Source of the DNA: Rhynochetos jubatus
Lineage: Eukaryota > Chordata > Aves > Eurypygiformes > Rhynochetidae
NCBI GenBank assembly: GCA_027574665.1
Contig: CM050656.1
Coordinates: 10,243,501-10,307,500 of the forward strand
Direction: 5' to 3'
DNA length: 64,000 nt
Shown here: positions 1-12,400 of the stretch, piece by piece
Layout of the letters: every line of letters starts with the position of its first letter
How positions within the stretch are numbered: the stretch's first letter is position 1
Translations under genes and position numbers: made by a program
Notes under the pieces: model-generated
The model's database searches: none
Seen by the model: only the letters and a program-made list of their open reading frames with translations
Told to the model about the DNA's origin: nothing

Positions 1-139
1 CACTACACTTCAGTAGTCCCTGATGCCCGATTCTGCTGTTAGACCAAGCTGCCTACTCTAAAGAGAGGAGAGTAATGAACCTGAGTCTTGCTTTGATTTG
101 ATCTTCCCTTTGAAAACTTGCTTGAATTCGGTTTTCTAG

Positions 140-1771
<1,632 letters not shown>

Positions 1772-1815
1772 CAGGCTCCTGAGCGGGGATTACCTACTCC
1801 TCAAGTTCTTCAAAG
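1772..1815 (+). CDS. MKNK1: MKNK1 small linker exon (QAPERGLPTPQVLQ)
   Basis: Seen: a 44-base exon starting in phase 0 and ending two bases into a codon (AG at 1814-1815, completed to AGG by the next exon). It encodes QAPERGLPTPQVLQ plus the first two bases of an arginine codon. Known: human MNK1 has a near-identical linker right after the kinase domain (one K/R change). The acceptor is TAG|CAG|GCT, so splicing at the second AG would drop the leading Gln without changing frame. The first AG was chosen because human MNK1 keeps this Gln. The donor is AAAG|GTAATA. Confidence is high despite the small size, because the peptide and both phases fit. Confidence 0.93.
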
Positions 1816-2757
1816 GTAATACTTTGGGGTTTTTAAATGTCTATAAACTTGGCCAGGAATAATTTCTAAAAGAACGTGGAGAGATGGGTGGTGACAAGTC
1901 AGAGGGTAAGATCCCTGGTTGAGAGTGGAACTTGATAAATGTGCAGCACTAATTTTGTTAAGAACACCAGAAATATTGAAGCTCTGACTTTCCTTTATGA
2001 TCTAATCCTTGCTTGTTTGTGGGAAAGGCATTGGAGAAGGTTCCTGCAGGGCAATGCTAATCTTAGATGGGAAATAATGATGGTTTTGGCAGTTGACTGC
2101 CCAGGAAGGGGGGGAAAAGGCATAAAGGTGTGCGTTATCCGAAGAGACTATGTTCTGTTGGGTGAATAATCATCATACACACGGAGTCGGATCTGACTTC
2201 CATTGTAGTTGGTGGTAATCACAGTATCAATTTGTCTGTGAGCAGGACAAGCCTCATTTGAAGTGATTTGATGGCAGGTTCTGTATACCAGAGCGCCTGA
2301 GTCACACATCTCCATTTCTATTTCCGTGCCTGATGATGGTGATTCCAGGTGGTTCTTCCCATCAGAAATGCGTTTCTTTAAGCCAGATGTGCATTTACAG
2401 TGGGATTGCAGTTCTCTGAAGAAAGACAACAGTGTTGCCCCATATGCCCATCCTTTTGTTACATGCCGAAATTAAATATGGCATCTCAGGTGGCTTCCCA
2501 GGTTTACATGGGGAGTCCTTGGCAGAACAAGGACCAGAACTGTGGCAGTTTCCAAAATCCCTGAGACATGTTTGTTATGTATTGTTGGTCCCAGCAATGA
2601 GGAGAGATGCAGATATTAACTGATTGCTTTTCCTGATGTGTTGATGTTTTGATAGAAGAAATAAAACTGCCTGGAAATGGGTATTGTGTTGTGAGAGTGA
2701 CCAGGTGAGGTGACTCTCTGCATGCGTAGTAATGACTTTCTCCCTTTCCCTTGAAAG
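1816..2757 (+). other. MKNK1: MKNK1 intron (last)
   Basis: A 942-base intron with a GTAATA donor and a TTTCCCTTGAAAG acceptor, whose pyrimidine tract is interrupted by GAAA. It holds a 93-codon open frame on the minus strand (2148-2429) that I do not recognise and do not call as a gene. No interspersed repeat was identified. Confidence 0.88.
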
Positions 2758-2986
2758 GAACAGTAGCACAAAGGACCTGACACTTTTTGCTGCTGAGGCT
2801 ATAGCCCTCAACCGCCAGCTGTCTCAGCACGAGAACGAGCTCAGCACGGAGCAGGAGAATGTTGCCCATGCTGTGTGCTCCATGAAGCTTTCTCCTCCGT
2901 CCAAATCCCGCCTCGCCAAACGCAGAGCAATGACACACACCACCAAAACCAGTGACTTTCAGCCAGTTCCCCATAAAGCCTTTTAA
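2758..2986 (+). CDS. MKNK1: MKNK1 terminal coding exon, C-terminal regulatory tail with MAP-kinase docking motif
   Basis: Seen: the exon starts at 2758, supplying the G that completes the split Arg codon, and reads [25 protein letters not shown], then [26 protein letters not shown], and ends ...PVPHKAF with TAA at 2984-2986. Known: [20 protein letters not shown] and [16 protein letters not shown] are signatures of the long MNK1 isoform, and MNK2 differs clearly here. The leucine-rich helix lies where a CRM1 export signal has been described in MNK1. The basic motif (here LAKRR, human LARRR) is the docking site for ERK and p38. The last roughly 15 residues differ from the human tail, as expected for a fast-evolving end. 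The presence of this exon means the long isoform can be made. Confidence 0.95.
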
Positions 2987-4500
2987 ACTTCTTTCCTGCT
3001 ATGGATTGACAAGATCAGCCTGTGTTCTTATTTGGATTGCCAGTGCTGATAAAAGCTTCTCTGCCTCTGACTCTTTGATTAGAAGCTTGCTCTTGTGATG
3101 TGACTTGTAACTTTAAGGGGACAGCTTTTTATGGGAATGGTGTTTTTGCCTGTCAGATTTGGTGCATTAAGATAATTTAACTGATCTTTTTAAACTAGAG
3201 AAGATGGGTTTGCTGCTGTATTATCTGAGGTGATAAATCACTAAGCTTTCCTCATGCTCTTCTTAGAAGAGCATGTTTTAAACTGTAAACTTGAAAACAT
3301 CAGGAAAAAAAAAATCCTCGCTTTCTTGCTTTGCCTGGAAAAGCATCAAGTCTCTGCCTACCCGTGGCTGCTCTCCATCGTGGCACATCTTGCAAGGTGC
3401 TGCTGCGAGTGTCGGCAGCAGGGACTATTTTCAACCAGCAGTGCCCTTCTCTCTACACTCAGGAAATGAAGATAATGACTGGGTGAATCTATGTCTCCAT
3501 GGCCTTCCTTGGGCTTAAATTGTATGAGAATGATCCTGTAAAGGGACAAGGGTTGCTCAGGCTTGTAGAGATGAAGAGGAGCAGGTTGCTTTTTTATCCT
3601 GTTGATAGTCTGTGTGTCAGCATGTGGTATAAAAGCAGGGGGTTGTTATTTCTTTATCTGACATCTTTTTGTTCTTAACTAAAATGTACTCCATCTCTTT
3701 TTTTTGCGTCCAGTGTGTCATCTCCTCTGGCAGTTACATTCTTAAGTCTGATAAGCACAGTATAACAGACTATTTATATTTAGTATCTAGTTTTTTCTAT
3801 ATTAATGCTATCCTCAGTTGTACCTTCCTTCCTGCAAACTCCTATTTCTCCAAGTCCTTTTGTGTGTGTTACCTGGAGTTCCTAATGTGAACAGACAGGT
3901 GTCGTCCAGCACAACAGGCTTCAGTGACTTCTAGCGTGTGAATATTTTTAGGGTTATCAAATGCAGAGGTACATCTGTGCAAAAATGGTGCTGCAGCTGT
4001 TGTGTTCTGCCTCCTGCAGTGAGCTCAGGCTGAATGTCTAGATTTTCGCTTCCAATTTTAGTACTCTGGTGCGCCAGGGGTGAGGAGTAATTTAGAAGGG
4101 TACTGGCTGAAAAGCTTGAAGAGTTTGAGTGACCAAGGTGAGGTGTCCATGGAGAAGGACACGAATGTTGAGCACTTTCTGAGATATAAGCTGTGAAACT
4201 TGGGCCACTAAGATGCCTGACATGACGCACCTTAAATGTGTTGGCCATTTCTGAAACCCTTTGCCAGGGCATTGTGTGCAGGGCAGAGGGGGGAAGGAGG
4301 AGGCCCCCGGGTGCCAGCACAAAACTCTCCCAAGCAGGATGGGAAGGAATAAAGTAGCAGATCCAGCAAGCGCTAGGAAATTGAAAGGTCAAAGCCGAAT
4401 GTCTTTGCGTGGCCTATTCAGAGCAGTTTTACATTATATTTTAGCAGCGCGCATACAGCTATTTTTATACAACATACTGTGTTTTGTGACTAATATTAAA
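2987..4500 (+). other. MKNK1: MKNK1 3' UTR (end inferred)
   Basis: An AT-rich stretch following the MKNK1 stop codon, with no splice-like break and no supported coding. Candidate poly(A) signals are AATAAA at 4348-4353, ATTAAA at 4495-4500 and ATTAAA at 4562-4567. I placed the end at the second because the preceding roughly 80 bases are AU-rich and a T-rich tract follows. The true end could be at any of the three. No interspersed repeat was recognised. Confidence 0.6.
4348..4353 (+). terminator. MKNK1: candidate poly(A) signal AATAAA for MKNK1
   Basis: The only canonical hexamer that I see in the 1.6 kb after the MKNK1 stop codon. Two ATTAAA variants follow at 4495-4500 and 4562-4567 and may be used instead or as well. 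Confidence 0.45.
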
Positions 4501-5693
4501 GTTATTTAAAACAATTTATACATTGTGCCAGTGGACAGATTATGAAATGTGCTTGACTTTTATTAAAATGCTCTAAGTTATGGATTTAACACATTTGGGG
4601 GTTCTGTGTGCTTTGTTCCTCTTGATTTTTGGTGACATTGAAAAACAGATAATTGCTTACTTCTCTGTGTGATATTGGATTTAAGACAACTTAAGTCCCT
4701 GAAGACTAAGCACACCTCCCTCTTCTATGGCTGTATTGCTTTATCAATCTCTGGAGTCTCTAATCTCGGTCGTCTTAAAACAAGGCTACGACTGCACAGG
4801 CAGGGCTGGAAGGGATCCTGTGCTCCTTCTAACCCTCACAAGAGGTCAGACAACTGAGCGCCAGTGAGTTCAGGAACTTGTCTGCACTTTTCATGTTCTT
4901 CCCTTTGATTTCTATATGAAGCAAAAATCCTGAAGTTTGGCCAGGAGTGGTGGTATGATGCAAACTAGTCTCGGATGGAGCCCTGGAGCCTTTGGAAGTC
5001 CAAGCAGCAGCGTTGGCATGGAAGTGTGAAAAAGGGACATCAACAATGCTGCTCTTATTCCTCAGAATGAGAATTCAGACCCAGCTGATGGTCCAACAGT
5101 CTCTGCATCACAGGTACCTCCTTCCCTCTGATCTTCCAATGAGCTCTCAGCTGTCTTTAGGTGTTACATCCCCAGAAGGCCTCATTTGGTAGGCCTTTGT
5201 GATACTTGTTTTGTGGCAGTGGGGAAGAGGCTCTTGTTTCTAGGTGGAAGCCAGCAAATCCAGAGACTTGGAGATCTGTCCTTCTGAATTCGTGCTGGGT
5301 TTGCTCTCATCACCCGAATGTCTCATGCTCGAGCAGCCTGTAGGACATGACCCCACTTCATGGCTGAATCCCACCGTCTCCCCTTTGGAGTAGACTGAAT
5401 CCCTGCCACGCTTTTTCAGGTATGGGTAATAAAATAGAGCAGGCAGCTGCTGTAGGCTCCCTGGCTTCTGAAAAATGAAAGGGGCTGCAGAAGATGTCTG
5501 GGTTTTGGTGGGAAAGGGGGTGAATAAAGAAAAAGGTGACTTTCAAGAATTAAAAAAAAAAAAAGTTCTGACCAGCAAGGAGAGCAGTTAAGCTGATCTC
5601 TAATGTTGACTAAAGTGGCTCCCAGGAAAATTCTCCTTCCCCTCCCCAAGCTTTTCCTGGGAGGTGGGTGAGCAAACCAAGGGAGATGCATCA
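4501..5693. other. intergenic, no gene seen
   Basis: About 1.2 kb downstream of the likely MKNK1 end. It holds a run of 13 A at 5552-5564. Around 4795-4850 a GGCTGGAAGGGATCC-like stretch faintly recalls an old CR1 3' end, too weak to call. No exon, RNA gene or clear repeat was recognised. Confidence 0.6.
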
Positions 5694-5770
5694 GCATAGA
5701 CTCACAGAGTGGTTTGGGTTGGAAGGGACCTTAAAGACCATCCAGTTCCAACCCCCCTGCCATGGGCAGG
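5694..5770 (-). mobile_element. CR1 LINE 3' end, left part of a copy split by an LTR
   Basis: Seen: the reverse complement of the CR1 3' end. Degenerate ACTCACAGAGTGG octamers are followed by GGTTTGGGTTGGAAGGGACC, then a stretch ending CATGGGCAGG. Known: CR1 is the dominant LINE of birds and ends in short ATTCTATG-like repeats, which marks this edge as the element's 3' end and places it on the minus strand. The copy stops abruptly at 5770 where an LTR begins, and resumes at 6571. Confidence 0.9.
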
Positions 5771-6570
5771 TGTGCTGGGTTCAGTCAGGAAAGGGTTAAC
5801 TTCCTTTACGCTGGTTGCCAGGGAACTGTGTTGCTGGACAGTAAGTGAAAACATTGATAAGGCCTCAGCTGGTGCTGGGGATGGCCTGTACTGAACTCAA
5901 GGTCTTTTGTCTGCTTCGGATACTGTAGCTGACCCAGACTAGCCAAGGAAGTATTTCATCCCATAGTACGTCATGTTCCGGTCTCTGGGGGTGGGGAAGG
6001 GGGTCCGGTAGCCATTACTCTGCCCTTCTCTCTCTCTCCTTTACTCCCTTGCTCGTCTCTCTGGAAACTTGCTAACCCTCCTGTGTTAGCTGCTTTGCCA
6101 ACTCCTCTGCTGGCTCCTTTGTGTGGGAGCTGGCGGGTTGTTTTGAGTTTTCTGGCCGTGTTATCAGTGATAAGGTTTGCTCAGAATCTGCTGCGTAGGC
6201 TCCTGGGCTCCGGCCTTCAGGCCACGGCTCTCCGGCTGCGATTGCTCTCGGGCTGTGATCGCTCTCGGGGTCTGATTTTCATCACTCAACATCTGGGTGT
6301 GCATTGATCAGTGGATGGTGGGAAATTGGATCATATGGTACAATATATACAATATGATACAATATATTTCATTTTCTACTATTTTAAGTATTTATTATTA
6401 GTAGTATCTGTATATGTTGATTTAGATTTAATTAGTAAATAGTTCTTATCTCAATTTTACGAGCTTCCTTATTTCTTTTCCCTCCAATTCTTCCCCTCTA
6501 CTGGAGGAGGGGAGGGGGATTTGTGAGAGCGGCTTTGTGGTATTTTGCTAGCCAGAATTAAACCACGACA
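5771..6570 (+). mobile_element. solo LTR of an ERVL-type endogenous retrovirus, 800 bases, inserted into CR1
   Basis: Seen: an 800-base segment starting TGTGCTGGGTTCAG and ending TTAAACCACGACA, the TG...CA ends of an LTR. It interrupts an otherwise continuous CR1 copy. Its middle (GCTGACCCAGACTAGCC, then TACGTCATG about 25 bases later) matches the layout of the second LTR in this window at about 61.2 kb. The flanks GGCAGG (5765-5770) and GCCCGG (6571-6576) agree at four of six bases, a possible worn target-site duplication. No retroviral coding sequence is attached, so this is a solo LTR left by recombination. Inside are three spaced TACAATAT copies (6339-6365) and a 17-base imperfect tandem repeat (6240-6273). 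Family assignment rests on terminal sequence similarity recalled for avian ERVL LTRs. Confidence 0.85.
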
Positions 6571-6815
6571 GCCCGGATACTCTCCACTAGACCAGGTTGC
6601 TCCAAGCCTCATCCAGCCTGGCCTTGGACACTTCCAGGGATGAGGCACCCACAGCTTCTCTGGGCAACCTGTCCCAGTGCCTCACCACCCTCTCCAGGAA
6701 GAATTTCTTCCTGATATCAATCTAAATCTCCCCGCTTTCGATTTAAACCTATTACCCCTTGTCCTATCACTACAGGCCCTTGTAAAAAGTCCCCCCAGCT
6801 TCCTTGTAGGCCCTC
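6571..6815 (-). mobile_element. CR1 LINE, right part of the split copy
   Basis: Continues the CR1 copy after the LTR: ...CCACTAGACCAGGTTGCTCC, CATCCAGCCTGGCCTTGGAC, CTCTGGGCAACCTGTCCCAG and CCCTTGTCCTATCACTAC are classic CR1 3' region phrases in reverse complement. Similarity ends near GTAGGCCC at about 6815, so the copy is 5'-truncated, as most CR1 copies are. The same orientation and a seamless join to 5694-5770 show that it is one insertion. Confidence 0.92.
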
Positions 6816-9800
6816 CACGTGATTAAGGGGGGATAATTTCAAACAAATGGCAACCCAATGGCACTAGTGTCAGTGTACCCCTGCTCTGTCCCCTCGGCAG
6901 CTGGGGGCACAGGATGCTCTGTAGGGCTGCGCTGACCTGTATGTGTGATACTTCATCAAACATGTGCAGCCTTGTGCCCATCCAGTGGGGTTTCTGCATG
7001 GTTGGTTGTGTGAAAGGAAGCTCCTGTTTGTCATTGTGTGGTATTTTCTTCTGCTCTCTCTTCCTTCCCCATGTGCTTATTGAGCCCTTCATCAGGGATG
7101 GAAAGATACCGTTATTTTTTGAGGGCTGTGGGTGGGCTGGCTTTCCAGGCAGAGAGCGCCTTGGTTAATTTTCAAAACTAATAATTTTCTTTGGGCCACT
7201 CCTGTGGCAGCAACAGGCTTCAAATTTGGCTTCCATGGAAACATACTGCCATGGTAACTGAAAGGCCTAACAATCCAGAAGAAATGTTTGCTGGTACCCT
7301 CCCTTCCCTCCTTCATTCCGTTTCCCATGTGGTGTGTGTGTTCGGGTACCCCTGCCAGATTCGATCAGTGTATTTAAAAATCTACAAGCACAGAAACACA
7401 TTTCTCTGGGAAGAAAAGAAACCCAGTTGTAGCAGCGATGATAGCGTTTCACTGGGGCCTCCCGAAATGTTTTGCTAAGCAGGGCGAGGGCAAGGCCTCT
7501 GTGTGGCAGAGGGTGCAGAGGAGCTTGGTGCTTTGTGTCTTTGCTTTCTCTTTGACCCAGAGCCAAGCTCGTGACCTAACTTGGCGCTACATCAGATCAA
7601 CGTCTCGCAGCCAGTTATCAGACAACATGGGGTGTGTGGAGGGGGTGGTGGATCTCTTCTGCCCTGCTGTTCCCTGACCCTAAATCATCATTCTTTAGAC
7701 ATCACAGACTTTTTCAAGTTAGCTGCTTGAGAATCGTATTGCCTGCACCCAGCTCCAGGCTGCTCATGGGGGAAAGCAATTGCCTCATTTCCTGCCTTTT
7801 TTTTTCTGCCCACTGATTTCACCCTATTCTTCATCCAGGTGTTCCCCTTGCAGCAGCTTTAGGTCCGCTTGCTTAGCTGTGAGGTGATTCTGTGGGCTGC
7901 CGTGGCCTCTGCGGACCGTGGGGAAACAAAACAGAGGGAAACGTGTAGGAGGAGAGCAGACACAGACTGTGAGACAAGCTGGTGAACTGGGAACGTGGAG
8001 TCAAGTCCTGTCCTCTTCAGCCGGAGACCTGGGTAATAAGAACAATCCCAATACAAACTGTTCCAGCTGTGAAAGAGTTACGGAGGGCAATTGAAAGGTT
8101 TATCTGTGTCTCTCTGTGGCTTAATTGCAGCTGGCTTGACCAGTACACAGGGCTGGCTTGTGATTGCTGTGCCTGCTGCTTTGTATTAGAAATTAGAATT
8201 GCTTTTGGGGGTCCTACCTGCTAGCTTTGGGGGTGGAAGAGCTGCAGCATCCTTTTGTTAGGAGCAGAGAGAGTTGTTTGCTGGAGACCTGTGTGGATGG
8301 TTCTGCTCATCACCAAGCTTTGCCGGGAGCTTTTGTTGGTGACACCGACAATCTGGTTGCTTTGGTGATAGTGCATGAAACAGGTTGGCTTTTCTCCTCT
8401 AGCAGGGGGAAGCTGCAGTGAGAAGGTTGCATTGGGCTGAGACAAGTGGTGCTGGAGGGGCATGGGCAGAAACGGCTGCACTAAGCACTGTTGGAATGAT
8501 CCAGGAGTGCCCCTGCTGTGAGCAGAAAGTGGTCCACCATACCTCTCCCTCGCTCTAGAAACCCGGGCATATTCCTGTGACTGTCCATCTCTGGATTTCA
8601 GGGCCTGCAATCGCTGTGGCATTGTAAAATTATTTATTAATATAACAACATCCAACTTTGGGGAAAAATTAGTGGGATAACAAAGGAATCCTTCAGAGTG
8701 GGGAGAGAGAGGAAAAGGGTATGGAGTTGTTTGCAATCATCCCATATCCAGCATTAGGAGAGATGTCACTGGAATTTGCTTTTCTTATCCCCCGCCCTTT
8801 AATCACTGCTGTTTGCCTCTTACTGTCTTTGGCAGGTTTAATTTCTTAGTGTTCCCCTCCTCTCCTGTGTTGTTTTTCCTTCTCTCCTCCTGCTTCTTGT
8901 GGAACTGAGTGTCTGGGGGAGGGAAGGAGGCAGCTTTGCAGAGTGCTTTGTTGTATAACCGACTTTGCTCCTGCCCAGCTCTGTCCCAGACACCTGTGAG
9001 GCTTTCAGAACTGGAAACCTCTCTGGCATATAAATAACATCTGCTGCAGTCATGGGCTGTGATGATGAATCTATAAGGGAAGTGATCAGATTAATTGAGC
9101 AGCAGTGGGAGTGTTCAATTACCCTGGCTTCTGATTAATTACCCTTTGTTGGACCACTGCACACCTGCTAGTGCCAAAAGCATTGCCTGAGGCCTGTGGA
9201 GCAGCCAGGCCTTTGCTTTCACCAGTGGCAAAGCCAAACATGCCTCCAGACTAGTAGTTCCTCCCCTACTGCCTTGGTTTTGTGGAGGAATTTGCCAAAT
9301 CCACAGCAAAGTATTTGAAGCCATTTTTGCCAATTTGCTTTTGATTCTAAAAAAAAAAATGGGGTGATGGGATTTTTAGGAAATCAGATGGCAATTTGTG
9401 TTGGTCCTCTCAATATGGTTATATCGGTTATCCTCAGCGTAGCGTTGCAACACCAAACACTCTCATCTGAAAGTGATCCTGTTAGTGTTTTGGTTTTGTG
9501 CTTTCCCTCCACACATGTTATCCCAAAGGATGATGGATCTAGGGGGTCTCTGGGGAAGGTACTGGAGCTGCTCCAAGAAGAGTTGCTCCACCTGTTTAGC
9601 CTGTGTCTCCTGGCTTCCCTGGAGCATTTTGAAGGGCTGGAGGTGATGTAAGCCCTTGAGCTCAGTTTGCCTGCTGGAGCCACGTACAGATGCCATGAGA
9701 GGTCTGAGTGGTTGTGAAGGCCACAGGAGAGCCTGAAGGGAACATCTGGGCACATCTGGACCCACTCTCTACCTGTTAGTTCATGCACTGACATTATCTT

Positions 9801-12400
9801 TCAGTGTCACTATCTCTACTTTTCTAAACATTATTCTTTGTAATCACATTCCTCATCAGCCTTTGCATGTCCAGGTAGTACACTGAGCTTTTTGGGTGGG
9901 AAAAGCCTCCCATTCTGACTTCAGCTGTGTGCTCTGAGGTATGTCACTGCTTCACACTAGCACTGATGCTTCCCTGCTCCCCAGAAATCTCTCACCCCAT
10001 TACATGAAGATTGCTTTGGTGACTTGGTATTTGCAGCTGCCAGCTTGCTTCCTCATACCCAGTCCTTCCCTCTCCTCTGAGAACGATAGACCAGAGGTCA
10101 AGTCTTCGCTCTTACAGCAAAAATTCTGATTGCTCCCTAATGGCACTGCTGTCTGCTATTGAATTTCAGCCCTCTGACATTACTGAGGTGCTCAGCACTG
10201 TGCTTGTAGTATTCTGGTCCTCTTCTAAGTGGTTGGCTCAGTGTCATCAGCAGATATCACTGTTTGACTTCTCTTTCTGTCTGGGTCATCAACTAAAATC
10301 CCTTAATTACTTGATGAATTCCATTGTTGCAGTGTTCTCATTCGTTAGATCTTCTGTCAGCACGACTGTGGCATAAAAATTCTGTCTTCTGTGCCAGTCC
10401 CTCTCAGGGGCTAACATTGCTGAAGTTACTCTTACATATGAGATGTATGTGTAACCGATCTCTTCACAAAAATGTACAAAACCTGCTTGTGCAGTGTTTC
10501 TGGGTGAAAGAACGAACCTGCCTGGGAACGAAGGAGTGGGTGGTAGCCTGCTGCAGAAGCAGCACTGCTCTTTCAGGCGCTGCAGCACCTAAAGGATATG
10601 CTTCCCAGACCTCCAGATTCAGGTTTGATCTTTCTGATGTCATGACAATTCAAATAAGCAGATACCTATAACTTAAAAAATTTCAAAAACTGTGTTGCCT
10701 CTTGCTTCAGCACAGGAAATACACAGCTGTAAGAAACTAAGCAGAGATCTCATGCATTTTTGTCTGTTTTCTTCCCTGTTTCTGAGTATTCTTGGAGTGG
10801 CCAAAAATGCTTTGACAAGTCCAAATTTCTTCTAGCTTTGATTACCAGTTGGTGTCTAAATCACACAATCCCTGTTTCTGAACCCTTCAAATGCCACCCT
10901 TCTCTCCTGTTCACGCTGTTTCTGCAGTATGGGCCATTGTCTGTGCCCTTCTCTGCAGTCCACTTGAGATGTTGGTGTGCAGAGTGGAGGACTTTGCTCC
11001 ATAATCCTGAGGCGTCTCCAAGATACCAGCTCTGTTTTACTTCTCAGGTGGATGAAATCTCTCACCAGAGGCTGTGTCCTTAGTCACCTCCCTCAGGAGT
11101 TAAGACTGATCCTGGGTTTGCCTGCTTGTACGTTGTTCCCCAGCGGTACGAGGCTTCTCAAGGTCTTGAACGCCCTGCTTCATTTTGTGCTGAATCGAGC
11201 ACTTTTCAGGCTACATGAGAACAGAAGCCAGACAACCCTGACTTTCCCTTTGGAGTTTTTGGTCCAGTTTGTAGCTTTAAGGGCACAAGATGCCACGTGT
11301 CAACTCCTCTTGCCATTGGCACATGCGAGGCAACCCACTCCGTTCATGGCTGGTTAAGCTCTTCTGAATTACACGGTATTTATTACACAACAGGAACACA
11401 CACACAATTACTGTGGATCCTCATGGTGAGTTGTTCTAATGCTTAAAGCCTCTAGCTGGGTATGGAAGACTTCCAGCACCACCAGTTACTCACAAACTGC
11501 ACATAAACAGATCCCTTACATTATGGTTTTGGAAATATTCCCCCCTCGGGCTTCTTCATTATCAGTTCAAGACAGCACTAGTACAGTCCAGTATCTGAAT
11601 TATGAATGCCATCTTTTGTCTGCTTCTCTGCAGCCGCTCAGCCTTGCCTGAGTCCCTCAGGTGGGTTTAATCCCACAAAGTTTTGAGGAGTGCTGCCAAA
11701 CTTTTCCAACAGCACCAAAGTCAATAAGCTTCCCTTCCCTCCCTGCTCTCATTGTAGCTTTTTTGCTGGGGTCATGTATTTTCTTCTTCTGTTGAATAAT
11801 TTAGCTAATAGGCTGGTGCTTGAGCATTTAAGAGCTGCGTTCCCAAATGAGGGAAGCAGCTTGCCAGCTTTTTATCTTTCCAGTCGTTTGACTGCAAACC
11901 CAACATTGTTAACAAATCCCCATGGAATAGCTGTGAAAATATGGAATAAAATGTTGTCTTAAGTGGGTAAGGAAGAAAAAATAAACAGAATGAAAGAAAC
12001 CCAAGTCCTACACAGGAAAATAAAGTACAAAAGTGGAGTGTGGAAGGAAATTATGATAATAGGAATCTCTTTGCATCCTTTCGTGGTCTCGATATCTGCA
12101 AGTAGGAAAGCTGTGTGGCCAAAAGGATGTCAGCTTGCTGAAGAGACATAGTTACACTAATTCAGGGGGTGGGTGTAGGTGTATCTCTTGGCAGTTCTAC
12201 TGTCCATGTTTACATGAACAAGTGTTTTTATAGACAGCTGGGTTTTTCTTTGCCACTTTTGATTTTTTTAAAGCTGAATGTTTTACAGTCCATGTGACAC
12301 AGATGGGGTTTAAAAAAAACACGTATGATGCCTTTTTGCACACTGCTTAGTCCCCTTTAAAGCAGCATTAAGGTCATACTGGCTCGAGTCGGTTCAGATC
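6816..12400. other. intergenic, no gene seen; one AT-rich candidate regulatory block
   Basis: Read on both strands: no exon with a recognisable product. Open frames up to 171 codons occur (for example 8221-8736 minus) but have no recognisable domain. A block at 9068-9146 has duplicated GATTAATT and AATTACCCT words and looks regulatory. A run of 11 A lies at 9349-9359. No CR1 or LTR was recognised. Confidence 0.55.

Noticed and set aside
2148-2429. 93-codon minus-strand frame inside the last MKNK1 intron
   Set aside because: No recognisable protein, no promoter or poly(A) signal, and opposite to the host gene. It is kept only as an intron note.
8221-8736. 171-codon minus-strand frame
   Set aside because: No domain, no conserved start context and no neighbouring exon. 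Length alone is not convincing in 64 kb of moderately GC-rich DNA.
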